From: Ilumatobacteraceae bacterium
GTDB lineage: Bacteria > Actinomycetota > Acidimicrobiia > Acidimicrobiales > Ilumatobacteraceae
Reading direction: 5' to 3'
Assembly: GCA_016650435.1 (NCBI GenBank)
Contig: JAENVT010000108.1
Coordinates: 1-13,336 of the forward strand
Length of the DNA stretch: 13,336 nt
Of this stretch, positions 6,388 through 13,319 are shown piece after piece. Position 1 is the first letter of the stretch; each line of letters starts with the position of its first letter. The notes beneath the pieces were generated by a model. The model did no database searches. It was not told the origin of the DNA and saw only the letters and a list, made by a program, of their open reading frames with translations. The translations under genes and the position numbers were made by a program.

Positions 6388-8433
6388 CAAGTGAGAGTCG
6401 ATCATCGACTCGACGCCCAGCTGCCAACACATGAACGACAGCACATCGGCGTCGTCGCGGACGCGCATGTTGGCAGGCTTGCCCTGCCCATGACCGCTGC
6501 GTCCACTTTGTCGCAACAGGATCGGGTGATCGTCCTGACTAGAGCTTGCTGCTGTCAGCATCGCCGCCATCTTGCGGGCATGCAACGGGTCGACTCGCGA
6601 GTCACCCTCGGCCGTGGTGAACAACACAGCAGGGTACGCGGCGCCGTCGGTGACGTGGTGGTACGGCGAGTAGGCATTCAGCCATGCAAATTCCTCGGCT
6701 AGGTCGGGGTCGCCGTATTCGTCGGTCCACAGGCGGGCAATCAGGAACCGTGGGAAACGGATCATGTCCAGGAGCGGCACGGCACAGTGAACCGCCCGGG
6801 CCAGATCCGGACGCTGCGTGATGGCGACGCCCATCAATAGGCCGCCGTTCGATCCACCCTCGATCGCCAGACGATCTCGAGAGGTGTAACCGTGCTCGAC
6901 GAGCCAGTCCCCCGCCGAATGAAAGTCATCGAAGACGTTCTGCTTGTGCGCCTTTCGACCGGCGAAGTGCCACGCCTCGCCATGTTCATAGCCGCCGCGT
7001 AGACCTGCCACCGCGAACACGCCACCGGCCGCGCACCACGCTGCAGCGCGCACCAACCACGACGGCGATTCGGAGATCGCAAACCCGCCGTAACCGGTGA
7101 GCAGCAGGGGAGTCTGCTTCGAGGGCTCGACGTCGGAACGATGCATGACGAACAGCCCGATGGACGTGCCGTCGATCGAAGGGTACGTCGTCTGCGTGAC
7201 GGTCAGCGCTGGCAACACCGACGCGTCGAGCTCCGCCGACCACCGTTCAGCGCGACCCGAGTTGACGCGATACAGCGTGGGAGGTGCATCGAACGACCCC
7301 ACCGCAACGAAGGCAACTTCGCCGCCGGTGTCGACCGACTGCACACTGATCAACTCGAGCTCGTCGATCGCCGAGGCGAGAGTGCCGTCGGTGTTCCACA
7401 CCTCGACGCTGTCGACTGCAGCCGAGCTCGACACCACCAGAAGTTGATCGCCAAGACTGGCCGCGCTGGTGACCACGACATCGCGTTCGGCCACGACGGT
7501 TCGCCACTCCCATGGAGTGTCGAGCGATGCTGCGAAGACACGACCCTTCGGCGCGTCCCGCGAAGTCACTCCGTACAACTCGCCGGCGTGAAAGAAGAAC
7601 GACGACTTCGCTTCGACTCCGCTGATGACGTCGCGCCATTTACTCGTAGCCGTGTCGAGCAGTTTGGCGTCGATGCGCCCCCAGCCGACGAGCATCTGCA
7701 CCAGGAGGTGGCGACCATCGTCGCTCACGACGACATCGGGCCAGCTCTCAGGCGTCGGTAGATCGTCGAACACGACCGGGTCGTCGGCGGGGTCCGTGCC
7801 GAGTCGATGGAAGTAGACGTGACGTTCGTACGGATTTCCCGGTGGATAGCGGAGGTACCAGAACCCGGAGTTGTCGGGCAGCCAGGCGATCGACGAAGCG
7901 CGGGTGTTTGGGATCGAGTCGGCGAGGTGCTGGCCCGTGCCTACCTCGATCACCGACAGCGTGCTCTCTTCCGTGCCACCCTCGCTGAGACCGATTGCTA
8001 CCAAGGAACCATCTGGCGAGGGCTCGTACCAGTCGATGGCGACGGCGCCATCGGCAGCGCGCTCGGCTGGATCGAGCAGCGTCCGTGAACGTTTGCCGCG
8101 GTCGACAGCAGATTGCACCACCAATGAGAACTGATCGGCACCGGCCGCACGTCCGAGGACGAACAGCTTCTCACCGCGCACCGCTGCGCTGGCAACCGTG
8201 GGCAGCGCTGTGAGCGCGGAAAGGCGCTCGTGCCACTGGCTCCAGATCGGCCGGGCTTCGAGCGCCTGTCGGGTTCGTTCGTTGTGTGCAGCTACCCAGG
8301 CCGCGACTTCTTCGGATTCACCGTCTTCGAGCCATCGATATGGATCAGCGACGGAAACGCCGTGCAGCACCTCGACATCGGCGCCACGCCGCGTCGCAGG
8401 TGCAGATGCAGGGGGGATCGTTGGCTCAGCCAC
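6385..8433 (-). CDS. S9 family prolyl oligopeptidase
   Basis: The 682-residue protein matches prolyl oligopeptidase in length and layout. The N-terminus has the family motif VADPYRWLEDGES (28-40). Residues about 75-405 form the beta-propeller that gates the active site, and the C-terminal third is the alpha/beta-hydrolase catalytic domain: GYGGF (448-451), GLRGGYEHGEAWH (477-489), nucleophile GGSNGG with Ser528, the acid region GDSRVDP (Asp611), and His648 in GRSGHGQGK. It cleaves short peptides after proline and is normally cytoplasmic; no signal peptide is seen. The start is GTG, located 8 bp inside the end of the bL37 gene, so translation probably depends on coupling to it. Catalytic residues are inferred by alignment from memory. 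Confidence 0.92.
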   Translation of the reverse strand: MAEPTIPPASAPATRRGADVEVLHGVSVADPYRWLEDGESEEVAAWVAAHNERTRQALEARPIWSQWHERLSALTALPTVASAAVRGEKLFVLGRAAGADQFSLVVQSAVDRGKRSRTLLDPAERAADGAVAIDWYEPSPDGSLVAIGLSEGGTEESTLSVIEVGTGQHLADSIPNTRASSIAWLPDNSGFWYLRYPPGNPYERHVYFHRLGTDPADDPVVFDDLPTPESWPDVVVSDDGRHLLVQMLVGWGRIDAKLLDTATSKWRDVISGVEAKSSFFFHAGELYGVTSRDAPKGRVFAASLDTPWEWRTVVAERDVVVTSAASLGDQLLVVSSSAAVDSVEVWNTDGTLASAIDELELISVQSVDTGGEVAFVAVGSFDAPPTLYRVNSGRAERWSAELDASVLPALTVTQTTYPSIDGTSIGLFVMHRSDVEPSKQTPLLLTGYGGFAISESPSWLVRAAAWCAAGGVFAVAGLRGGYEHGEAWHFAGRKAHKQNVFDDFHSAGDWLVEHGYTSRDRLAIEGGSNGGLLMGVAITQRPDLARAVHCAVPLLDMIRFPRFLIARLWTDEYGDPDLAEEFAWLNAYSPYHHVTDGAAYPAVLFTTAEGDSRVDPLHARKMAAMLTAASSSQDDHPILLRQSGRSGHGQGKPANMRVRDDADVLSFMCWQLGVESMIDSHL

Positions 8434-8512
8434 GTCCCATGTTGGGACGCTTGCCGTGATTGGCCTTGGATCGGCGCATGCGCGCCTTTTTCTTCTTGGT
8501 CTTCTTCGACAT
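8426..8512 (-). CDS. Ribosomal protein bL37 type, 28 residues
   Basis: This tiny minus-strand gene encodes a very basic peptide: MSKKTKKKKARMRRSKAN continuing to HGKRPNMGRG. The Lys/Arg-rich body followed by ANHGKRPN is the hallmark of the about 24-residue large-subunit protein bL37 known from actinobacterial ribosomes. Here a few extra residues (MGRG) follow the usual end. It starts 22 bp after the stop of the PHP gene and its last 8 bases overlap the GTG of the prolyl oligopeptidase, suggesting coupled translation. A TAGCCT hexamer exactly 8 bases before the ATG implies its own leaderless transcript. At this size automated gene callers often omit it. The assignment rests on the recognised C-terminal motif. 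Confidence 0.8.
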   Translation of the reverse strand: MSKKTKKKKARMRRSKANHGKRPNMGRG

Positions 8513-8520
8513 GGGGAGCC

Positions 8521-8526
8521 AGGCTA
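8521..8526 (-). promoter_or_regulatory. Putative leaderless -10 box of the bL37 gene
   Basis: TAGCCT on the minus strand is followed by 8 bases (GGCTCCCC) and the ATG at 8512. There is no Shine-Dalgarno site. A dedicated promoter would make sense for a ribosomal protein embedded between peptidase and phosphoesterase genes. Confidence 0.5.
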
Positions 8527-8534
8527 GCGGCGGG

Positions 8535-9536
8535 TCAGGCTGCCTGCACCCAGCGAAGCAGGTCGTCGACGGCCCAAGTGTTGATCACTCGCTCGAGCGG
8601 TACCTCGCATTCGGCAGCACGGTTGCAGCCGTGGGGCTGCCATTCCAATTGCCCGGTGGCGTGGGCGTCGCTGTCGATGGAGAAGTAGCACCCGTAGTCG
8701 ATCGCCAACGTCAGCAACGGGCGAGGCGGATCGAGCCGCTCGGGACGGCAGTTGATCTCGACCGCTGTGTGGAACTGGGCGCAGGCGGCGAACACATAGT
8801 CGGCGTCGAATGTCGACGGCTCGCGCTTGCCGATCATCCGCCCGGTGCAATGACCGAGGATGTCGACGTGCGGCGAAGCGACCGCCCGTACCATGCGCTC
8901 GGTCATCGGCTGGCGCTCCATCCGCAGCTTGGAATGGACGCTGGCCACGACGACATCGAGCTGACTGAGCACATCGTCGTCGTGGTCGAGCGAGCCGTCT
9001 TCGAGAATGTCGACCTCGATTCCGGTGAGAATCCGGAATGGCGCCATCTTCTCGTTGAGCGTCGCCACGTCGGCAAGTTGCTGCTCCAAACGCTCCTTGC
9101 TCAATCCGTGGGCGATCGTCAGTCGTGGCGAGTGATCGGTCAGCACCATGTAGTCGTGGCCGAGACCTCTCGCCGTGCGAGCCATCGCCTCGATGGTTGC
9201 TCCCCCATCGCTCCAACGGCTGTGCAGGTGGCAGTCGCCCTTCAGCGCAGCCAGGTAGCGGGCCCCCTTGTCTGTCACTTTGATCTCGGTCTCGGCCTCC
9301 ATCTTCTCGATGTAGCTCGTGTCGCCGCGCAACGCCTCGGAGATCAGCCGTGCTGTCGAGTCCCCGATTCCCTCGAGATCGGTCAACGTGCCGGCTTCGG
9401 CCCGTGTCTCCAGTTCTTCGATCGGGATCCCCCGTACGACCTCGAGCGCCCTGACGAATGCCTTCGTCTTGAATCCGGTCTCGTGCGCCCGATCCAGGTA
9501 GTGCACCACACGTTCAAGAGCTTCGACCGGCGTCAT
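8535..9536 (-). CDS. PHP-domain phosphoesterase with PolX-like HhH N-terminus
   Basis: The 333-residue protein joins an N-terminal 8-kDa-like helical domain with a helix-hairpin-helix (LTDLEGIGDSTARLI, about 51-65) to a complete PHP domain. Metal ligands are all visible: His103 and His105 in DCHLHSRWSDG, Asp110, Asp134-His135 in LTDHSPR, Glu174 in GIEVDIL, His201 in ASVHSK, His229 in ILGHCTGR, and Asp290/His292 in SIDSDAHA. The architecture matches bacterial PolX without its polymerase palm and fingers, so I expect metal-dependent phosphoesterase or exonuclease activity on DNA ends, not polymerisation. The ATG has TACACT 7 bases upstream. It starts 19 bp after the surface-protein stop and is followed by bL37. 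It could also act on a small phosphorylated metabolite, as other stand-alone PHP proteins do. Confidence 0.88.
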   Translation of the reverse strand: MTPVEALERVVHYLDRAHETGFKTKAFVRALEVVRGIPIEELETRAEAGTLTDLEGIGDSTARLISEALRGDTSYIEKMEAETEIKVTDKGARYLAALKGDCHLHSRWSDGGATIEAMARTARGLGHDYMVLTDHSPRLTIAHGLSKERLEQQLADVATLNEKMAPFRILTGIEVDILEDGSLDHDDDVLSQLDVVVASVHSKLRMERQPMTERMVRAVASPHVDILGHCTGRMIGKREPSTFDADYVFAACAQFHTAVEINCRPERLDPPRPLLTLAIDYGCYFSIDSDAHATGQLEWQPHGCNRAAECEVPLERVINTWAVDDLLRWVQAA

Positions 9537-9543
9537 CCCGTCG

Positions 9544-9549
9544 AGTGTA
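9544..9549 (-). promoter_or_regulatory. Putative leaderless -10 box of the PHP gene
   Basis: TACACT on the minus strand, a good TANNNT match, lies 7 bases before ATG 9536, between the surface-protein stop and the PHP start. No Shine-Dalgarno site is present. Confidence 0.45.
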
Positions 9550-9555
9550 GATGAG

Positions 9556-10896
9556 CTATCGCGGCGCGGGCCTTGCGACGATGGGCCGGCGGCTGGCGAC
9601 GCCGACGACCCCGATCCCGGCGACCAACAACGAGGTGCCGAGGTACGAAATGAGGTCGGAGGCCTTGCCGGTCTTCGGCAACGGTGGGGCAGGTGGTGAG
9701 ACTTCGATCACGGGAGTGAGGACTGCCGTGGTGGTGGTCTCCGGTGGCAACAGGGTCGTAGTCGTCGCTGGCGGGAGGGTCGTTGTGGGGGTCTCCGTTG
9801 GAACGGTCGTGGTCGTCGTCTGCGGCAACGTCGTTGATGTGGTGGATTGCGGCACCGTGGTCGATGTAGACGTCGTCGCTGGCAGCGTCGTTGTGGTGGT
9901 CGATGTAGACGTCGGTGGCAACGTCGTGGTTGTGGTGGTGGGCGGCGGTGTCGTCGATGTTGTCGCCGTCGTGGTTGGCGGCGCTGGTACATCGACCGTT
10001 GCAGTGGCAGAGATGGTCCTTGGTTGGCCGCCGGTGACCAAACGCTGCGCGCCCTGCGGATCTGGTCCCGCTGGACTGCCGCGATAGACGGTGGCAGGTC
10101 CGGGGCTCGACGTGGTTGCAACGACTGTGGCGGTTCCGGGAGCGATCGGCACCGTTGCTCGCGCCAATCCGGCCGTATCGGTTTCCACGATTGTCGGCGA
10201 GTCCTGGCCGCTCATCAGCAGGGTCACTCTTGCTCCGAGAACAGGCTGCGGGCCCGCGAACACCCGCACCTCGATCCGGCCGGAAACATCGACTGCTGCG
10301 GAGATCGTCCAGGTTCCGGCGAACAGCGCGGCTTCGGCGTCGAGCGCGATCGCGAGCGCCTGTATGTCGTCGCGTCCGCTGGCTCGGGCGACCATGTCGA
10401 GCGACGGAATGAGCGGCGCGGCTCCGTTGGCTGCACGTCTGGTACCCGCGGCGTCTTGGGCGTAGTAGTGGAACACCGCCCACATCGCTGCTGCCATCAA
10501 GTTGTCGGTGGTGTCTCCATATCCCCATGTCAGGTAGGCGCCTTTCGCTCCCGTCGGATCGTTCGGGAACTGCTGAGCGACGATGGCTGACGGTGAGTCG
10601 ATGTTCGGGTGGATGCCGCGGTTGAACGTGCACGAGCCGACTCGGAACTGGCCTACCTCGTCCCTGAACAACCACTGTCCGGCCCAGATCGGGCCCGGCG
10701 ACAACGCGACACCGGCGGTGTGGAACTCGATTGCCATACCCGCGCAGCGATAGTCGTCGACCAGATCGGGACTGCCGTCGAAGCTGATGTGGGCGACGCA
10801 GTTCGACGGCATCTGGGTGCCCAATTGACCGGCGCCGGCGGTCGGCGGCACCGAGACCACCATGGCCACGAAGACGACGCCGAGAACTTTCTTCAC
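9556..10896 (-). CDS. LPKTG cell-wall-anchored protein with Thr-rich stalk
   Basis: The 446-residue protein has a signal peptide (about 1-22), a globular N-terminal domain (about 25-195), an Ig-like or prealbumin-like beta domain (about 200-300, GARVTLLMSG...TDTAGLARATVPIAPG), a Thr/Pro stalk of TTTTxLP repeats (about 307-392), and a sorting signal: LPKTG at 406-410, a hydrophobic helix (about 414-434), and an Arg-containing tail. A sortase should therefore link it to peptidoglycan; none is in the window. The N-terminal domain has SCTFNRGIHPN (Cys89) and GYGDTTDNLMAAAMWAVFHY (125-144), reminiscent of thioester-type surface domains, but the expected Gln is not visible, so I do not claim a thioester. 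The start is GTG 10896, with no Shine-Dalgarno or -10 near it, so it is less certain. It diverges from ychF. Confidence 0.8.
   Translation of the reverse strand: MKKVLGVVFVAMVVSVPPTAGAGQLGTQMPSNCVAHISFDGSPDLVDDYRCAGMAIEFHTAGVALSPGPIWAGQWLFRDEVGQFRVGSCTFNRGIHPNIDSPSAIVAQQFPNDPTGAKGAYLTWGYGDTTDNLMAAAMWAVFHYYAQDAAGTRRAANGAAPLIPSLDMVARASGRDDIQALAIALDAEAALFAGTWTISAAVDVSGRIEVRVFAGPQPVLGARVTLLMSGQDSPTIVETDTAGLARATVPIAPGTATVVATTSSPGPATVYRGSPAGPDPQGAQRLVTGGQPRTISATATVDVPAPPTTTATTSTTPPPTTTTTTLPPTSTSTTTTTLPATTSTSTTVPQSTTSTTLPQTTTTTVPTETPTTTLPPATTTTLLPPETTTTAVLTPVIEVSPPAPPLPKTGKASDLISYLGTSLLVAGIGVVGVASRRPIVARPAPR
9721..9978 (-). repeat. Low-complexity Thr/Pro stalk repeat
   Basis: Within the LPKTG protein, roughly residues 307-392 repeat short blocks such as TTTTTLPP, TTTTTLPA, STTSTTLPQ and TTTTTVP. 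At the DNA level this is a degenerate run of ACC/ACG/ACA codons interspersed with CTG-CCG-type pairs. Codons vary, so it was not made by very recent tandem duplication, although length change by slippage is plausible. It probably forms an extended, possibly glycosylated spacer. Confidence 0.75.
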
Positions 10897-10943
10897 GCGA
10901 CAGAGATCGACGACGACAACGGCCGAGCGGAAATCGTGCGGGG

Positions 10944-10949
10944 TAGCCT
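10944..10949 (+). promoter_or_regulatory. Putative -10 box of ychF
   Basis: TAGCCT lies 12 bases before ATG 10962, within the 65-bp divergent gap. It would give a 5' leader of only about 4-6 nt, so the mRNA would be nearly leaderless. No Shine-Dalgarno site is present. Confidence 0.4.
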
Positions 10950-10961
10950 CACACCTTCGCT

Positions 10962-12050
10962 ATGGAACGCTTCGGCCTGGTTGGCCTTCCCAACGCGGGC
11001 AAGAGCTCGCTGTACAACGCCCTCACTGGTGGAGGCGCACTCGCTGCGCCGTACCCCTTTGCCACGAAGGATCCCAACATCGGCGTCGCCAAGGTTCCCG
11101 ACGAGCGTGTCGATCGCCTCGCAGCGATGAGCAAGTCGAAGTCCATCGTGCACGCCGCTGTACAGGTCGTCGACATCGGCGGACTCGTCGAAGGCGCGTC
11201 AAAGGGTGAAGGTCTGGGCAACAAGTTCCTCGCCAACATTCGCGAGGTCGATGCGATTGTCTTGGTGCTGCGCGCCTTCGAAGACGACGACGTAACTGGA
11301 CCGAGTGACCCGATCGAACATCTCCGAGTTGTCGAGATCGAATTGGCACTGGCCGACCTCGAGACGGTCGAGAAGCGGTTGAAGCAGGCGACCCGTCAGT
11401 CGAAACTCGACAAGACAGCGCTGGCCGAGTTGGACTCGTTGCAGGCCGCGTACGACGCGTTGTCGGACGGTCGACCGCTGTATCGCGCCGGCCTGAAACC
11501 CGAACATCGCGAGCAGTTGCTGCCGTACTTCCTGTTGACCAATCGGTCGGTGCTCGCCGTCGTCAACGTCGGAGAGAACGATCTCGATCGCATTCCCGAG
11601 GTCGAGCAACGAGTGCGCGACGAGTTCACTTCCGCCGGCGACAACGTCGAAGTCATCGGCATGTGCGTGCAGCTCGAGGCCGAGGCGGCAACCATCGTCG
11701 ACCCTGTCGAGCGTGCCGAGATGCTCGAGGGTTTCGGCCTCGGCGAGGGCGCATTGTTCCGCATGGTTCGCAGCGCCTACCACTTGCTGGGTCTACGCAC
11801 GTTCCTGACGACGGGTGAGAAAGAGACGCGGGCGTGGACGTTCTACGCCGGCTCGAGCGCACCGGAATGCGCCGGTCGCATTCACACTGATTTCCAGCGC
11901 GGCTTCATCAAAGCCGAGGTGATCCACTGGGACGAACTGCTCGACTTCGGCACTTGGGCCAAGGCCAAAGACGTCGGCAAGATCCGAATCGAAGGCAAGG
12001 ACTACCACCCCATCGACGGCGACGTGATGGAGTTCCGCTTCAACGTGTAG
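10962..12050 (+). CDS. ychF: Ribosome-associated ATPase YchF (OLA1 family)
   Basis: The 362-residue protein is a full-length YchF. The G domain has the P-loop GLPNAGKSS (8-16; NAGKS in place of the common NVGKS), DPNIGVAKVPDERVD, the switch-II block VVDIGGLVEGASKGEGLGN (69-87), and NVGE at 202-205 in place of NKxD. The last is the change that makes this family prefer ATP. A coiled-coil insert spans about 122-165, and the C-terminal TGS domain runs from about 278 to 361, ending in GDVMEFRFNV. YchF binds ribosomes and is linked to stress responses and translation fidelity. There is no Shine-Dalgarno site; the start is set by the conserved N-terminus. It is transcribed alone, divergent from the surface-protein gene. 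Confidence 0.97.
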   Translation: MERFGLVGLPNAGKSSLYNALTGGGALAAPYPFATKDPNIGVAKVPDERVDRLAAMSKSKSIVHAAVQVVDIGGLVEGASKGEGLGNKFLANIREVDAIVLVLRAFEDDDVTGPSDPIEHLRVVEIELALADLETVEKRLKQATRQSKLDKTALAELDSLQAAYDALSDGRPLYRAGLKPEHREQLLPYFLLTNRSVLAVVNVGENDLDRIPEVEQRVRDEFTSAGDNVEVIGMCVQLEAEAATIVDPVERAEMLEGFGLGEGALFRMVRSAYHLLGLRTFLTTGEKETRAWTFYAGSSAPECAGRIHTDFQRGFIKAEVIHWDELLDFGTWAKAKDVGKIRIEGKDYHPIDGDVMEFRFNV

Positions 12051-12169
12051 CAGCGGTTTCGCGGACTGGACAGTTGGGTAGAAAGCGCGCTGACCTGGTC
12101 TTTCGCGTCTGTTGCTGTCCGCCGAGTAGTCCCGAGTCCGCAGAAGCTGCGTACTTTCTGCGTACTCGG

Positions 12170-12189
12170 AGCGTGTTGCTGAGCACGCT
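12170..12189 (+). terminator. Weak hairpin downstream of ychF
   Basis: AGCGTG and CACGCT pair perfectly (6 bp) around an 8-base loop, about 120 bases after the ychF stop. No T tract follows. It could slow or end ychF transcription but may be chance. Confidence 0.25.
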
Positions 12190-12677
12190 ATTGATCGCGA
12201 TCTACCGCCGACCACCCCACCACCGACGAGGCGCACGGCGACTGCTCACGCGAGCCATGAACAGCTCACCGGTCTTCCAGTCCCGACCAACGAGCTGGTC
12301 ACCGAGAACCGCCGCCTCGATCGGCTGCGTGCCAGCGACGACCGTCTCCTGGTACCGGAGCGTCGACCCTCTTCCAACTCATCCAATATTTCCTCAAGAT
12401 CGAGAACATTGGTCTGGACGCGATCGACTTCATCCTTCACGAGGCCGATTGGACCCGTCGTTACGGAACTGCTCGGTTCGCGCGTGAGCTCGAGCAGGCG
12501 GGAAGCGCCTGGCGTGTGGTCTCGAACCAAGTCGCAGGCGGGATGTCGCCTCGAGACACGCGTCGACGCCGACGAGTCACGAGTCTTCGGTCACTACGCG
12601 GTCACGTCGTACTGGATTCCACGCCAGGGGACTCATACCGATCGTCGCTTGTCGTCGAGGTGCCAGACTCCAGGTGC

Positions 12678-12683
12678 TAGAAC
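12678..12683 (+). promoter_or_regulatory. Weak -10-like box of the lipoprotein gene
   Basis: TAGAAC lies 6 bases before ATG 12690. It departs from TANNNT at the last base, so it is a weaker member of the leaderless pattern. There is no Shine-Dalgarno site. Confidence 0.3.
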
Positions 12684-12689
12684 AGTTGG

Positions 12690-13313
12690 ATGACACGACT
12701 CGGGCTTGCCTCCATTGGTCTGCTGTTGGTACTCGGAGCGTGTTCGAGCGATTCGAAGAAGTCGACCACGACGACCTCGGCAGACGATTCGGCGGCGGTG
12801 ACAACAGCGGACATTGCGGGGGGAACTCCGACCGAGGCCACCGCTGCGGGCGGCGCAACCGCCACAACGTCGCCGGCGACGGATGGTTCCAATGATGGAG
12901 GCGGCGCCACCGGGACCACGGGAGATCTATGCGCGGCGGTGACCGCCGACGATGTTGCTGCTGCGTTCGGGGGAACCGCCACGGCAGGGGTTCTCAACGA
13001 GAGCAAAGACGGCTGCGACTACGACATCTCCGGCACGACAAAGACGGGTGAGGCCGGAATAACCTTCGTCAGCATCACACTTGGTGGCGGCTATATCAGC
13101 TACGACGATGAAAAGAAGGTCTTTCCCGACGTCGTCAAAGTGGATGGAGTGGGCGACGCCGCTTGGTACTACAACGCGGCCGCGCAGCTCCACATCGATA
13201 TTGGTGGTGGCAAGGAGATCGTGATCAGCGGCAGTCTGCCCGGCGACGATGATGCAGCCATTCAGGCCGAGGTCATCGAGTTCGGCAAGGTTGTGGCCGC
13301 CAAGGTCGGGTGA
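12690..13313 (+). CDS. Lipoprotein of unknown function
   Basis: The 207-residue protein has a clear lipoprotein signal, GLASIGLLLVLGAC, with lipidated Cys18 followed by SSDS. A Ser/Thr/Ala/Gly-rich linker runs to about residue 75. The folded domain (about 78-205) has a Cys pair, Cys81 (DLCAAVTADDVAAAFGG) and Cys109 (KDGCDYDI), that probably forms a disulfide. The pattern 'C-x-x-(L/V)-(T/S)-xx-(D/E)-(V/A)', then 'CxY', then a 'VxGVGDAAW' turn is common in actinobacterial DUF3558-type lipoproteins, so I expect a similar fold. No catalytic motif is seen; a binding or structural envelope role is likely. It ends just before a strong hairpin. Confidence 0.85.
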   Translation: MTRLGLASIGLLLVLGACSSDSKKSTTTTSADDSAAVTTADIAGGTPTEATAAGGATATTSPATDGSNDGGGATGTTGDLCAAVTADDVAAAFGGTATAGVLNESKDGCDYDISGTTKTGEAGITFVSITLGGGYISYDDEKKVFPDVVKVDGVGDAAWYYNAAAQLHIDIGGGKEIVISGSLPGDDDAAIQAEVIEFGKVVAAKVG

Positions 13314-13319
13314 GGGTCG

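Larger units (their letters stand above)
12051..12689. other. Gene-poor stretch with a possible decayed reading frame
   Basis: No intact gene is supported in these 639 bases. One plus-strand frame is open from 12261 to the TAG at 12678-12680 but has no ATG near its beginning. Its middle (about 12369-12545) reads like protein: LFQLIQYFLKIENIGLDAID, then FILHEADWTRRYG and ARELEQAGSAWRVVSNQ, with mostly G or C in third positions. Just upstream, a different frame at about 12286-12363 reads NELVTENRRLDRLRASDD, which could be the same gene before a frameshift. I recognise no family. A minus-strand frame over the same bases (12246-12530) is an alternative but looks less convincing. Confidence 0.3.

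Noticed and set aside
8460..9554. A 364-codon plus-strand open frame
   Set aside because: It lies antisense to the PHP gene, whose metal ligands are all intact on the minus strand; the antisense translation has no domain features and is a product of high GC.
9721..9978. Tandem or CRISPR-like repeat array
   Set aside because: The periodic signal is explained by Thr/Pro codons of the stalk and keeps an open frame; units vary in length and have no spacers.
9533..10675. A 380-codon minus-strand open frame overlapping the LPKTG gene in another frame
   Set aside because: The alternative frame gives Arg/His/Asp-rich low-complexity sequence, while the chosen frame has a signal peptide, stalk and sorting signal.
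12193..12202. GATCGCGATC palindrome
   Set aside because: A 10-base palindrome of this composition is expected by chance in GC-rich DNA and has no evident gene context.
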